Part shown: in pieces, positions 45,361 to 54,032 of the stretch | How the letters are laid out: each line of letters opens with the position of its first letter | How positions within the stretch are numbered: position 1 is the stretch's first letter | Source: Candidatus Obscuribacter sp. | Lineage (GTDB): Bacteria > Cyanobacteriota > Vampirovibrionia > Obscuribacterales > Obscuribacteraceae | Reading direction: 5' to 3' | DNA: 64,000 bases | NCBI GenBank assembly: GCA_016718315.1 | Contig: JADKDV010000004.1 | Span: 186,001 to 250,000, forward strand | Notes under the pieces: generated by a model | Told to the model about the DNA's origin: nothing | The model's database searches: none | The model's input: the letters and a program-made list of their open reading frames with translations, nothing else | Position numbers and translations under genes: made by a program

Positions 45361-46626
45361 ATGGCAAGTGCCTTTAAGTCAGCGTTGATTGTTTTGGCAA
45401 CATTGGGCGCATTTTGTGCTGGCTCCAGCGCTCGCTGCGAGGATGGCGAGGAGCTATCTCCGGGCACGCCCATCAGCGACAAGTGGGCAGTGGTGGTCGG
45501 CATCAGCGATTTTGCCAAGCCATCGCTCAATCTTAAATACGCTGCCAAGGATGCCAGCGATTTTAAAAACTTTCTTGTGAGTAAGTGCCATTTTGCGCCC
45601 GATCACATCCGGTTGCTTACCAATCAAAACGCCACAAAAAACAAAATCATGGACGTGCTCGGCGATAGCTGGCTGCCGAGAGTGACTCTACCTGCCGATC
45701 TCGTCGTGATCTATATCTCCAGCCATGGCAGTCCGTCGTCACTGGATGTCGCTGGCGTCAACTACATCGTCGCTCACGATACCGACCCCGATAAGCTCTT
45801 TACCACCGGTATTCCCATCCAGCATCTGGCTGAGACCATCAGGGAGCGCGTGCATAGCAAGCGGGTATTGATTGTGCTCGACGCCTGTCACTCTGGCGCT
45901 GCTAGCGGCGAGAGCAAAGGGTTGCAGCGCACCGCCAATGTCGATGCCTCTGCCTTTGCGCAGGGCACGGGGCACGCTGTTATTTGCTCCAGCAGCCGTA
46001 GTGAGTCGTCCTGGGAGAGCAAAAACCAGCCCAACGGTGTGTTTACCAAAGCATTGATTGACGCGTTTGCATCAAAGGGCGAGAGCACAAAGCTGACCGA
46101 TGCCTTTGGTAAGTTAAAGGAAAAAGTCCAGACTCAAGTGGCAGCCGAGCGTGGAGTAATGCAGACTCCAGTGCTAGAAGCCAGCAAATGGAAAGGTGAT
46201 GAACTGATACTGGCGGCGGTGCCTGCTAGTCCGCGGCCATCTCCAATACCTGTGGACGATAGTGCCCCGGCCAAGTCTGTGCCGCAGTCCCTTGACCTGT
46301 CTACAAGTGGGGCGCCAGCGACTGAGGCGGCGAGCACCGCCAGCTCTGTGCCATTTAGCGGCATCCCTGACATCACTGGAGATTGGCTTGGCACCAACAA
46401 TCTTGTCTATCACTACTGGCAAAAGGGTCGCAAATGCGGCTGGGAGATGCCCATGTTTGGCACCGCTGGCACGGGTGTAATCTCTGCCGATGGTAAGACA
46501 ATGGACTCGGAGTGGCATGGGCTGGTCTCTGGACGTTGCAAGTCGACCCTTGAGGTCGACGAAAACGGCAAAATCATCCGCATGCAGACTGACAATGGAG
46601 TCGGTTTTACCCGGGTCGGTCACTGA
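45361..46626 (+). CDS. Exported caspase-like peptidase (C14) 1
   Basis: 421 residues. Signal peptide MASAFKSALIVLATLGAFCA. The caspase fold (p20-like) spans about residues 40-270: KWAVVVGISDFAKPSLNLKY, then the catalytic His in VIYISSHGSP (His122) and catalytic Cys in VLDACHSGAA (Cys176), then WESKNQPNGVFTKALIDAF. Residues about 290-335 are a Pro/Ser/Ala-rich linker, and the last 90 residues form a small beta-rich domain (SGIPDITGDWLGTNNLVYHY, ISADGKTMDSEWHGLVSGRC). Caspase-fold peptidases cleave after Arg/Lys (metacaspase type) or Asp; specificity is not visible. The second caspase gene is 739 bases downstream, beyond a lectin-like gene. Confidence 0.85.
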   Translation: MASAFKSALIVLATLGAFCAGSSARCEDGEELSPGTPISDKWAVVVGISDFAKPSLNLKYAAKDASDFKNFLVSKCHFAPDHIRLLTNQNATKNKIMDVLGDSWLPRVTLPADLVVIYISSHGSPSSLDVAGVNYIVAHDTDPDKLFTTGIPIQHLAETIRERVHSKRVLIVLDACHSGAASGESKGLQRTANVDASAFAQGTGHAVICSSSRSESSWESKNQPNGVFTKALIDAFASKGESTKLTDAFGKLKEKVQTQVAAERGVMQTPVLEASKWKGDELILAAVPASPRPSPIPVDDSAPAKSVPQSLDLSTSGAPATEAASTASSVPFSGIPDITGDWLGTNNLVYHYWQKGRKCGWEMPMFGTAGTGVISADGKTMDSEWHGLVSGRCKSTLEVDENGKIIRMQTDNGVGFTRVGH

Positions 46627-46843
46627 CCTTGTCGGACCACGATGCTCCGCCGATGGTCGCGATTGGGGTTTTTGAGCACTCGGGTTATTAACTGGTACAA
46701 TGTCTCCCTATTCCCGGGTTGGCGGGACTGTTACGAGAGGTATCCCGTTACTGGATGTTTTCCAGCTGGATTATTCCATTTGGATTGTTTCACTTAATTG
46801 TTCATTTGGATTTGTATTACAGGCTTGGCTCAGGAGTTGATGC

Positions 46844-47359
46844 ATGAAAGTCCTTCAAAAGTTTGCGCTCGCAGTCTCACTAATAGCGGCAACTGCCGCA
46901 CCAGCTCTGGCACAAGCAGAGCCATTGCCCAATACTGGTACATACTTTATCGTCAGCGCACTCAATGATGAAGCCCTTGAAGTCGGTCAAGCCAGCGCTG
47001 GTCAATACGTCCAGCCGCGTGAGTTTACCCAGGGTGGTCTGCAAAAGTGGGTATTCACTCGCAAGATCGATCCATCCACCAAAAAGCCTACAAACCGTTA
47101 TAACATCAGATTGGCCGGTGAGGCGCAAAATCTCAACTTCCAACCGCATCCAATTGGCAGTATGCAAGCGCTTATCAGTTTTGATCCATCAGTGTTTGTG
47201 CTAGAGCCTGGTGAGTCCGGCTTTTTGGTCAAAAGTGTAGCTCGCAATGGTGATGCTCTATATTCGCTGGTTTCACCACCTGCCTATACTGAGTGCCACT
47301 TTGGACCTAATGATGGTTCGCAAAAGTATCGCTGGAAGTTTGTCCCCGCTAACCAGTAA
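46844..47359 (+). CDS. Exported lectin-like (ricin-B type) protein
   Basis: 171 residues; signal peptide KVLQKFALAVSLIAATAAPA cleaved near LAQAEP. The mature part starts GTYFIVSALNDEALEVGQAS, followed by GLQKWVFTRKI and RYNIRLAGEAQNLNFQPH, the repeat pattern of beta-trefoil lectin-like domains (three 'x-W-x-x' repeats; the last is QKYRWKFVPAN). It would bind a sugar or ligand outside the cell or in the periplasm. It ends 5 bases before the second caspase gene and is probably co-transcribed with it. Confidence 0.65.
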   Translation: MKVLQKFALAVSLIAATAAPALAQAEPLPNTGTYFIVSALNDEALEVGQASAGQYVQPREFTQGGLQKWVFTRKIDPSTKKPTNRYNIRLAGEAQNLNFQPHPIGSMQALISFDPSVFVLEPGESGFLVKSVARNGDALYSLVSPPAYTECHFGPNDGSQKYRWKFVPANQ

Positions 47360-47364
47360 GCAAG

Positions 47365-49155
47365 ATGACTGTCTCGTCTAAAAGTCGTGGTGTGCCGCAG
47401 AGTAAGGGCGTTTTGCCTTTACTCTGTAGTGCCGTGAGCATGCCTGTGGTCTGTCGTGCGACTAGCCTGTCGTTGCTGTGCCGCGCTGCGAGTCTGTCCT
47501 TACTTTGTAGTGCTGTTGCTCTCATATCATTGGGCGCGCCTGTCTCGGCGCAGTCAATCGATAGCACTAGTCCGACACCGCTAGAGGGCAATCTGATCCA
47601 GGGCGAAGTGGAGCCAGGCGGTCAGAGCTATTACTATACTTTTGAGGCTGGTCCCGGCGATTTAAATGTGGCGATGGACGGTGAGACTGACTTTTACAGC
47701 ACCAGCGCCAATGTGATCCTCACTGATGATAAAGGGCGTGAGCTGTCAAAAGTTACAATAAATGCAAACGGCAATGGTACTACCAAGAGTGCCATCGTCC
47801 ACCTAGCAAGGCGTCAACTTGTGCGCATGCAGGTGATGTTTGGCGTGGATGTGGGCGTGCACATCAAGTACAAGGTCAGGCTTAATGGACCACTTGGTCC
47901 AAACCCGATGGCGCTGGCAAATGCCGGCGGGGTGCCTGGTGGGAGTATGCAGCAAGGCATGCCGCAATATCAGCCGCAGCAAGCCGTATCATCTGCTCAA
48001 CAGCAGCGTTTGGACGATTATCACCATCCTACAGTTAAACTTTCTCGCGAAGACATTCAGAAATATTTTCCTCAGGTCTATTCTAAACTGCCGCCACAAC
48101 AGGTCGTTGCGCAACAAAACATCACTCAGCAATACGCGCCTCCTGCTCAAGTACAGCAAAACCCTCAAGTCATTGCTCACAGCGTGCCACCTGTCAGTTC
48201 TTTTTCAAATACCTCTCTCGACCTATCCGGCTCTCGCGCAGCCGCCTCTGGCGTGCACAATCAGATTGCGCCTAACATCGGCACCATGCCTGCGGCAGTG
48301 CCTGCCTCTAGCGATGGTATGAGCCTGGCTGAGGACAATAGCCGCTCGGCCATCTCCACGCCAATTGAGGATAAGTGGGCTTTTGTAGTTGGTGTGAGCA
48401 AGTTTGCCAAGCCTGGTATCAACCTCAAATACCCTGCTAAAGATGCCAAAGATCTGGCTAGCTACCTCGTTAACGAAGCCAATTTTGCACCAGACCACGT
48501 CAAGCTCCTCGTCGACGAGCAGGCTACAAAGGAGCGTGTCCTCGCTGAGCTGGGTGACAAATGGCTGCCTCGCCTGGCGCACCCCAACGATCTAGTCCTG
48601 ATTTTTATCAGTACCCACGGTAGCCCATCTCAGGCTGACCTGGAGGGGCTCAATTATCTGGTCATGCACAATACCGACCCAAGCAGTTTGTACGCCACGG
48701 GCTTGCCGCTCTCAGACCTCGCTGCGGCGGTTAAGCACCGCGTGCACTCCAACCGGGTCGTCCTCATCATCGACGCCTGTCATAGCGGTGCTGCTGAGGC
48801 AGCCAAAGGTCTTGCACGAGTCGGCAATGTCGATAGTGTCTCGCTGGCGCAGGGGACGGGGCAGCTGATCATCTGTAGCAGCCAGCCCAATCAATTGTCT
48901 TGGGAGTCCAAGCGCTATCCCAACGGTGTTTTTACGCATCAATTGATAGAAGCGCTCAGAGCGCAGTCAGGTAAGGCGTCGCTCAGCCAGGCATTTGAAA
49001 GATTGAAAGACTCGGTGCAGTCAGAAGTTTTGGAAGACCGCAGTGAATTGCAGACAGCGGTGTTAAAGAGTAAATGGAGCGGCAATGATCTCATTATCTC
49101 TGCTCCACCTACCAAGCCGCGCCCGGTGCCGCCGGACCTGGGAGATGCGCAGTAA
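47365..49155 (+). CDS. Exported caspase-like peptidase (C14) 2 with beta-sandwich N-terminal domain
   Basis: 596 residues. The N-terminus is unusual: a 60-residue Ser/Leu/Cys-rich segment with internal repeats (LPLLCSAVS, SLLCRAASL, SLLCSAVAL) before a signal-peptide-like end (LGAPVSAQS). Residues about 70-175 are a PPC-like beta-sandwich (GNLIQGEVEPGGQSYYYTFE). Residues 190-330 are Gln/Pro-rich linker (QYQPQQAVSSAQQQRL). The caspase domain follows (KWAFVVGVSKFAKPGINLKY); catalytic His418 is in ISTHGSP and Cys472 in IDACHSGAAEA. It is a paralog of the peptidase at 45361. The start codon is uncertain because of the repetitive N-terminus. Confidence 0.8.
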   Translation: MTVSSKSRGVPQSKGVLPLLCSAVSMPVVCRATSLSLLCRAASLSLLCSAVALISLGAPVSAQSIDSTSPTPLEGNLIQGEVEPGGQSYYYTFEAGPGDLNVAMDGETDFYSTSANVILTDDKGRELSKVTINANGNGTTKSAIVHLARRQLVRMQVMFGVDVGVHIKYKVRLNGPLGPNPMALANAGGVPGGSMQQGMPQYQPQQAVSSAQQQRLDDYHHPTVKLSREDIQKYFPQVYSKLPPQQVVAQQNITQQYAPPAQVQQNPQVIAHSVPPVSSFSNTSLDLSGSRAAASGVHNQIAPNIGTMPAAVPASSDGMSLAEDNSRSAISTPIEDKWAFVVGVSKFAKPGINLKYPAKDAKDLASYLVNEANFAPDHVKLLVDEQATKERVLAELGDKWLPRLAHPNDLVLIFISTHGSPSQADLEGLNYLVMHNTDPSSLYATGLPLSDLAAAVKHRVHSNRVVLIIDACHSGAAEAAKGLARVGNVDSVSLAQGTGQLIICSSQPNQLSWESKRYPNGVFTHQLIEALRAQSGKASLSQAFERLKDSVQSEVLEDRSELQTAVLKSKWSGNDLIISAPPTKPRPVPPDLGDAQ

Positions 49156-49263
49156 ATTTAAAAATTTGCCCTTGATTGATTGATTGAGCATTGTCCGTTT
49201 TTTGACATGCTGGGATGCGACTATGCAATCAAGCATTTTCTTTGAGCGTTGAGGATTTTTATC

Positions 49264-49809
49264 ATGGGCGAGCTAAACAGGGGACCTGCCGAACAGTCAG
49301 AAGCTAAGTCAAACGTCGCTGTTGCTGAGCGCGGTGAGCAAGACGGGTTGCAACAGTTTAGGCTTGCTGCATCTGACGATAAGTCCGCTGGTGGTGGACC
49401 TGGTGCTAGTGGGCAGGACAGATTGCCGCCTTTGTCTATAGATAAAAGTAAGTACGGCGCGCCCTTGCCGGACACGCTTCCACCTCTTCGTAATTGTCCA
49501 AGTTATGAGCCTGGTGTTTTTGGTGCGGAATTGGTGCCCGAATGCAGAATTTATCCACCAATTGAGGACTCTAAGCCGGCGTCTGAGAAGGATGCTGACA
49601 TGCAACAAATCAAGGCTGAAGATCAGCCTGGAGCAGCTAGAGAGATCAATCCGGTCAAACAGCAAATCATGGATGAAAATCAGCCAGGGGCTGCGCCGAA
49701 GTTTGATGCTGACAGATACCAGAGTATGATAGACAATCAGCCAGGTAGCTTGCCTCAACAAAACAGAGTTGGTCGTAATGTACCTGGTAGCGGAGCCAAT
49801 AGCTGGTAG
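49264..49809 (+). CDS. Hypothetical protein with three QPGA repeats
   Basis: 181 residues from ATG 49264, with GAGG about 11 bases upstream. No signal peptide or membrane segment; the composition is polar, Pro/Gly/Gln/Asp-rich, so probably disordered. The C-terminal third has three imperfect repeats of 17-18 residues: MQQIKAEDQPGAAREI, VKQQIMDENQPGAAPKFD and DRYQSMIDNQPGSLPQQ. Each unit combines a short amphipathic helix and a QPG(A/S) turn. No family recognised. Confidence 0.55.
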   Translation: MGELNRGPAEQSEAKSNVAVAERGEQDGLQQFRLAASDDKSAGGGPGASGQDRLPPLSIDKSKYGAPLPDTLPPLRNCPSYEPGVFGAELVPECRIYPPIEDSKPASEKDADMQQIKAEDQPGAAREINPVKQQIMDENQPGAAPKFDADRYQSMIDNQPGSLPQQNRVGRNVPGSGANSW

Positions 49810-49816
49810 GGTGTTG

Positions 49817-51094
49817 CTAGTCCCAACCGATAGCAATAGGCTGCTTTGTCTTGAGTTTGTTGATCAGCCGTTCTGTTTGCTCTGGTAGCTCCTCGGGAGG
49901 TGCTAGCGCAGGGCAAAGTTGTATTATTTCCAAAGCAAGTTTGTACTGATCGCTCTGTGGTGGATTTTCAAAGAGCACTTTGAAGTAGTCGCCGCTTACA
50001 TCTGTGATTGTGAGTGGACCCCATTTCTCATGCCATTCTGTCAACTTTTCGATGAGTTTATTGGGGCTTACGCCATAGTTGATTCCGTTGGTGTGAGCGC
50101 GAATTATGTCTTTTAGAAACGGCGGAGAGTCAGATAGACGTGCCACTGTATAAGGTATCATCGCTGCAAAGGATTCTGGGGAGTATATTTCCCAGTTGCC
50201 GTCGTCCCTGCGTAGTAATGTCGAGCCAGGGTAGATATGGAGTTTGTTGTATAGTGGCGGCGCAAATGGTTTTAGTCCGCCCCTTATTAATCTGAGGGTT
50301 TCCATGATTGCCGCATCATCTCCACTATCGGTTGATGATGGTGTTATCTCGACGGTGCCAAGCTGGAGGCGCATCTTGAAGAAACTGAGATGTTCCTCTG
50401 AATTTGGAATTCCAGGGAGGTATTCGAGCACTGAGAGTGCTTGCTCCGCCGTCAATCTTGGTAGTTTGTCTGCTATTGCAAGAGTTGCAGCCTGCTGGTC
50501 TTGGGGATATTGGGTTAAGGGTGAGGGAAAGGTCACGGTACGGGTGTAAGAGGGTTTGATAAACAGAGTATTCGCATTTACTGGGCAATCGTGTTTGCGC
50601 AAGTGATCCTCTGCTTCGGCTCTGGTTGTAAACCTCTTGCCCACTATGTATGTGCCTATTTCAATTAGGTTGCAGTTGATTTTTTGTAGATCAACAACTG
50701 GTTTTGCCAGTGTATTTTTGCTGCTTTTTGTATTAGACCGGCTGCTGTGGTTGGGATTTAGAGCGTGTGGAGCGGCAAAACGCAAAGCGAGAAAGGACTT
50801 TTGCCCAACGTCTGGTTTGCGCGATATGGAGGACGGTAATGGGGGCGAGTTGATAATTATCTGGGTTAGCGCGTCTTGCAAGTCTGGATAACTTTTGGAC
50901 AAATCTCTCAGCGCTTGCTTTGAGTCTTTGTCAAAATACTCAAAGACCGCAGTAGGACTGTCTGACGTCAGTTTGAAGTTGTCTGACATCTCAAAAAATT
51001 CTATTTCACAGGCATTTTTGATCAGCTCAAGGGCCGCTTGTTGGCAGTTGAGCCGTGCTGCTAGCTGGATCTCTTGGTCTGTAAGCTTAATCAT
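49817..51094 (-). CDS. Large hypothetical protein with DUF4253-like C-terminus
   Basis: 425 residues, no signal peptide. The C-terminal 90 residues (PNKLIEKLTEWHEKWGPLTI, then DVSGDYFKVLFENPPQS and LALEIIQLCPALAPPEE) fit the pattern of DUF4253: a Trp-containing helix, strand, aromatic-rich strand, Pro-Pro, helix and CPD-like end. The middle contains an all-helix/strand region with a Leu-rich motif (LPRLTAEQALSVLEYLPGIP). DUF4253-type proteins are often annotated near polymorphic-toxin loci. The gene is convergent with the QPGA-repeat gene. Confidence 0.55.
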   Translation of the reverse strand: MIKLTDQEIQLAARLNCQQAALELIKNACEIEFFEMSDNFKLTSDSPTAVFEYFDKDSKQALRDLSKSYPDLQDALTQIIINSPPLPSSISRKPDVGQKSFLALRFAAPHALNPNHSSRSNTKSSKNTLAKPVVDLQKINCNLIEIGTYIVGKRFTTRAEAEDHLRKHDCPVNANTLFIKPSYTRTVTFPSPLTQYPQDQQAATLAIADKLPRLTAEQALSVLEYLPGIPNSEEHLSFFKMRLQLGTVEITPSSTDSGDDAAIMETLRLIRGGLKPFAPPLYNKLHIYPGSTLLRRDDGNWEIYSPESFAAMIPYTVARLSDSPPFLKDIIRAHTNGINYGVSPNKLIEKLTEWHEKWGPLTITDVSGDYFKVLFENPPQSDQYKLALEIIQLCPALAPPEELPEQTERLINKLKTKQPIAIGWD

Positions 51095-51127
51095 CCCGAG
51101 CAGTTTAATTGCAAAAGCAATATTTTG

Positions 51128-51217
51128 CTAGCGTTGCTCTGAGGTTGCAGCCTTGAGTAACAGAGCGACGATAAGAATTCCGAAAGACAGTGGGACAAAT
51201 AACCATAGTCCGAACAT
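51128..51217 (-). CDS. 29-residue single-pass membrane peptide
   Basis: ATG 51217 has a strong GAGGTG ribosome-binding site 5 bases upstream. The product is MFGLWLFVPLSFGILIVALL followed by LKAATSEQR: one transmembrane helix and a short cytoplasmic tail. The frame extends upstream to 51430 but without a better start. It stands 33 bases upstream of the 425-residue gene on the same strand, so the two may share a transcript. Confidence 0.45.
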   Translation of the reverse strand: MFGLWLFVPLSFGILIVALLLKAATSEQR

Positions 51218-51487
51218 TTTGCACCTCAAGTTGATGCTTCTAAGGTAGCTATTGTGCGTAAACAGTCGCGGCGGATTTGGTAAGGCTTTAGCAAATAGTT
51301 TGTAAGGTTGGGTGTGAGATAAATCGGCTTGCAAAATGACCTGACGATAGTCATCGATGTCTATTGAAACAATTGACAACAAAGTGTCTTGGTTACTGGG
51401 CGTCTGGGCATGCAATGAATTAGGAAACAAGTCTTCCAGCAGATTCTATGCTCCTGCACTTTTATCTATGATTTCTGGAGTTATATT

Positions 51488-52063
51488 TTGACTTTGCAGA
51501 TTGTTCAACAGCTACGCAAGAATGCTGGACTAAGTCGCATTCTTAGCTATTGTTGTGCAATTGTTATGTCGTTTCTCTTGTTTATTCTATTGCCCATGCT
51601 GATGCTGAGTAGTGAAATAGTTCCCTCTGCTGTGGCACTTTACCGAAAAGATTCGCCTGAATTAGCGGACGTACTTGAACACTATGGAGACGAATGTCAA
51701 AGCCAAATCCGGCAGCTTGAGCTCTATCAGGATGCGCTGGATATGAGAGTGAGGGTTGGGGAGAAGGACGAAAAAACGGTAGAGACGATCAGTAAAATTT
51801 GGAACGTAAAACGCTATTGGCCAAAGTACCGAGATACTTGGCAGAAGGCAGAGCTAGAGGTAGAGTCTTCTATTCTCGGTCGTGACGCAAGAGAAACAAT
51901 AGCCACGAGAACGATGTGGGCTATTGCACTATCTCACCAAGGAAAATATGCACAGTCTTCAAAAGTGATGCGCGAGAATCTCAGTTATCTTAAGCAAGCT
52001 CCCGGTGACCGGAGCAAAGAGATCGTGTCCATGCTGGAACACATGAATGGGATTTTAGAATGA
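51488..52063 (+). CDS. Membrane-anchored TPR-like protein, N-terminal part
   Basis: 191 residues. TTG 51488 (MTLQIVQQLRKNAGLSRILS) precedes a transmembrane segment (YCCAIVMSFLLFILLPMLML, residues 21-40). The rest is helical (ELADVLEHYGDECQSQIRQL, SKVMRENLSYLKQA). The stop overlaps the start of the next gene (ATGA). Either the two are translationally coupled genes, or they are one 316-residue TPR protein split by a missing base near GAATGAATGG; the second half carries clear TPR repeats. Confidence 0.6.
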   Translation: MTLQIVQQLRKNAGLSRILSYCCAIVMSFLLFILLPMLMLSSEIVPSAVALYRKDSPELADVLEHYGDECQSQIRQLELYQDALDMRVRVGEKDEKTVETISKIWNVKRYWPKYRDTWQKAELEVESSILGRDARETIATRTMWAIALSHQGKYAQSSKVMRENLSYLKQAPGDRSKEIVSMLEHMNGILE

Positions 52064-52437
52064 ATGGAGAACCTTTGAAAGCACGAGTAGCTCTTCTCGA
52101 AGAGGCGATAAAAATTAGTTCTTCAGCTAAGTCCAAATCTCCATTTGGTGTGGACGAAGTCAAAAGTCGATTGGGCTTGGCGTCCTTACTAGGCGAAATG
52201 CATGACTATGATGAGGCCGAGAAGCAATACAGAATCGCTTTGAAGCTTTCTGAACGCCCTGACAATTGCATGCGGAGAGATTCGCTTCAAGCTTATTCGC
52301 ACTTTCTCTTTAAGATTGGAAGATCGAGAGAAGCCCAATCTTACGATAGGCTGATCGCGGAAGCGCCTACCGGGCGCTGTGGGACATCGGAACCGACAAC
52401 GCTCGGGGATCTCTTAGGGATAGCCTTGCCGTTTTGA
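52060..52437 (+). CDS. TPR-repeat protein, C-terminal part
   Basis: 125 residues starting with the overlapping ATG 52060. It contains LGLASLLGEMHDYDEAEKQY then RIALKLSERPDNCMRRDSLQAY and FLFKIGRSREAQSYDRLI, the repeat pattern seen in the TPR protein at 40692. No signal peptide on its own, which supports the split-gene reading. Confidence 0.6.
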   Translation: MNGEPLKARVALLEEAIKISSSAKSKSPFGVDEVKSRLGLASLLGEMHDYDEAEKQYRIALKLSERPDNCMRRDSLQAYSHFLFKIGRSREAQSYDRLIAEAPTGRCGTSEPTTLGDLLGIALPF

Positions 52438-52563
52438 TCAGTGGCTCCATTTGGGAGTTGCGCGTTAATCTACTAGCAACAAACTTTGCTGACACTTAAT
52501 CAACTGTAGGCTTGCGTGCATTCTCCAATCAGATACTTTCTATGATTTGAAGACTGCTACTCG

Positions 52564-52998
52564 GTGGTTAGAGTCTTGTGCAAAGTTATCACTATATTTG
52601 TAGTTGTTTCGTCTTGTCTGGCAGTGTTTGCCTTTGTTGCACTAGGCATCTGTCTAAACTACGGTACTCGGGTTGCACTTTTGCCCAGTATGAGTTTTGA
52701 CTCTGTGTATTGGCAATCCTTGGTTAATGATAAGAGTAATAAGCGAGAGTCAATGGCAAAGGACATTGTTAGCCGTCATTTGTTGGATGATATGACAAAA
52801 CAGCAGGTGCGTCAGTTGCTTGGAGATCCTGTCGGTTGGGAGCAAAGTCTCATCGAGTATCCGCCAGGTGTGCCACACCCTCCGGCAATTAACAGCGATT
52901 ACCAGTATGAGTTGGGACGGTACTACATCAAGCTTTATGTGCATTTTAAAAACGAGCGCGTCAAGCATGTCTACATGGGGTCAACTAGTTGTCCTTAG
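52564..52998 (+). CDS. BamE/SmpA-like envelope protein
   Basis: 144 residues from GTG 52564. A hydrophobic N-terminus (VITIFVVVSSCLAVFAFVAL) acts as a signal-anchor or signal peptide. Residues about 75-90 read LLDDMTKQQVRQLLGDPVGW and later DYQYELGRYYIKLYVHF, the motif-plus-strand pattern of BamE-type lipoprotein-like proteins. The same motif is at 27340 and 53690. The gene overlaps the next frame by 10 bases. Confidence 0.65.
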   Translation: MVRVLCKVITIFVVVSSCLAVFAFVALGICLNYGTRVALLPSMSFDSVYWQSLVNDKSNKRESMAKDIVSRHLLDDMTKQQVRQLLGDPVGWEQSLIEYPPGVPHPPAINSDYQYELGRYYIKLYVHFKNERVKHVYMGSTSCP

Positions 52999-53340
52999 GA
53001 CTGAAACGAATTTTCCATCTTACAATTCTCTGGGTTTTTCCAGCTATTTTCGCCGTCGTTTATTTGGTGATTCAGATTTGTTGGAGCCTTTCGGCGCCAA
53101 CGAATGGCTTGGATATCTTTGACCCAACAGTAGTCGCCTGGCGCAGAAGGTGGGTTGTTTCTGATACCAATGCTGTTTTATCTGTTGTGTGGCAGCTTTG
53201 CCAAAGCCCTTCGTCGCCAGGCGGTTATTGCCTGTGTTGCATGGGTGTTATTTTGCTATTTGTTTTGTCTGCCCAATCTGCAAGCCTTGCTCAGGCAAGC
53301 TTGTAGCAAGCCGGTAAATGGCGTGCTGCCTCCTCCTTAA
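52989..53340 (+). pseudogene. Small membrane protein, apparent frameshift
   Basis: The frame from TTG 52989 (LKRIFHLTILWVFPAIFAVV) has one transmembrane segment and then becomes polar and Cys/Ser-rich with no support. From about 53140 the next frame reads GGLFLIPMLFYLLCGSF and AVIACVAWVLFCYLFCLPNL, two plausible helices ending at 53340. One surplus base near GGTGGG (about 53145-53152) would join them into one 116-residue, three-helix membrane protein. Unknown function. Confidence 0.45.
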
Positions 53341-53499
53341 CCCAAACCAATCTGCAAATGTTCAGCTCATTTGGTGCAAATCCCATTGTGTATGAGTGTT
53401 TTGGACCTTCTTGCTTATTCCTCCGCATCCTTGATTTAGTCATCGCACCTGTTGTCAAAGATATTGCTTGCTGCTGTCAGGGGCTGTATTCTGACCGGT

Positions 53500-53856
53500 A
53501 TGAAAAAATCAATTTTTGCTTTTGTGTCCATGGCTGTGCTCTCAGTGTCTGGCGCGTTTGCGCACGACGTTGATGATGCCTCTGATAGTGCGTGGCAAGC
53601 ACCTTGCATCACTGGTAAGACCAGTGCTGAGCGTTGGGATACCATTGCCAAAAATGCTTCTAGCCTTATTGGTCTTACCAAAGACCAGGTGGAGCAAAAA
53701 CTCGGCAAAGGCAAATACAACGACAAACACATGAGCCTGATGTATAGCATCACCGACAACTCCAAATCAAAAGGCTTGTTCGATAGTCTCAATCTCTCTT
53801 TAGACAAGGACGGCAAAGTCTATAAGTTTGTCGTTGTTACTGCTTCACAGGACTGA
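53500..53856 (+). CDS. Small exported BamE/SmpA-like protein
   Basis: 118 residues from ATG 53500 (the frame opens earlier, at 53452, without support). Signal peptide MKKSIFAFVSMAVLSVSGAF, cleaved after FA-HDVDD. The body contains LIGLTKDQVEQKLGKGKYND, then MYSITDN and LNLSLDKDGKVYKFVVV, a minimal BamE-like fold. It is the third such gene in the window. No Cys lipobox, so probably periplasmic. A bidirectional terminator follows. Confidence 0.7.
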   Translation: MKKSIFAFVSMAVLSVSGAFAHDVDDASDSAWQAPCITGKTSAERWDTIAKNASSLIGLTKDQVEQKLGKGKYNDKHMSLMYSITDNSKSKGLFDSLNLSLDKDGKVYKFVVVTASQD

Positions 53857-53974
53857 GCCCTATTGTTTCGGGACTTCAAAGATTTTTGGTTTGAAGCCCG
53901 GTACATTCGCCGATGTTCGTCCTAATTCCCCGGATGTTGTACTAAAAAATGTAGTAGGCAGGCGAAAAAGAAAA

Positions 53975-54011
53975 CCGCACAGGGAGATGGTTTGATCCAT
54001 TCCCCTGCGCG
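53975..54011. terminator. Bidirectional terminator
   Basis: CCGCACAGGG and CCCTGCGCG with an inner ATGG/CCAT pair form a long imperfect stem. T-runs lie on both sides (ATTTTTGGG on plus; on minus GTTTTCTTTTTC), as expected between the convergent genes at 53500 and 54033. Confidence 0.7.
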
Positions 54012-54032
54012 ATTTTTGGGTGAGTCTGTGTG

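Noticed and set aside
53941..54016. Possible small RNA between 53500 and 54033 genes
   Set aside because: The hairpin has T-runs on both strands, which a bidirectional terminator explains fully.
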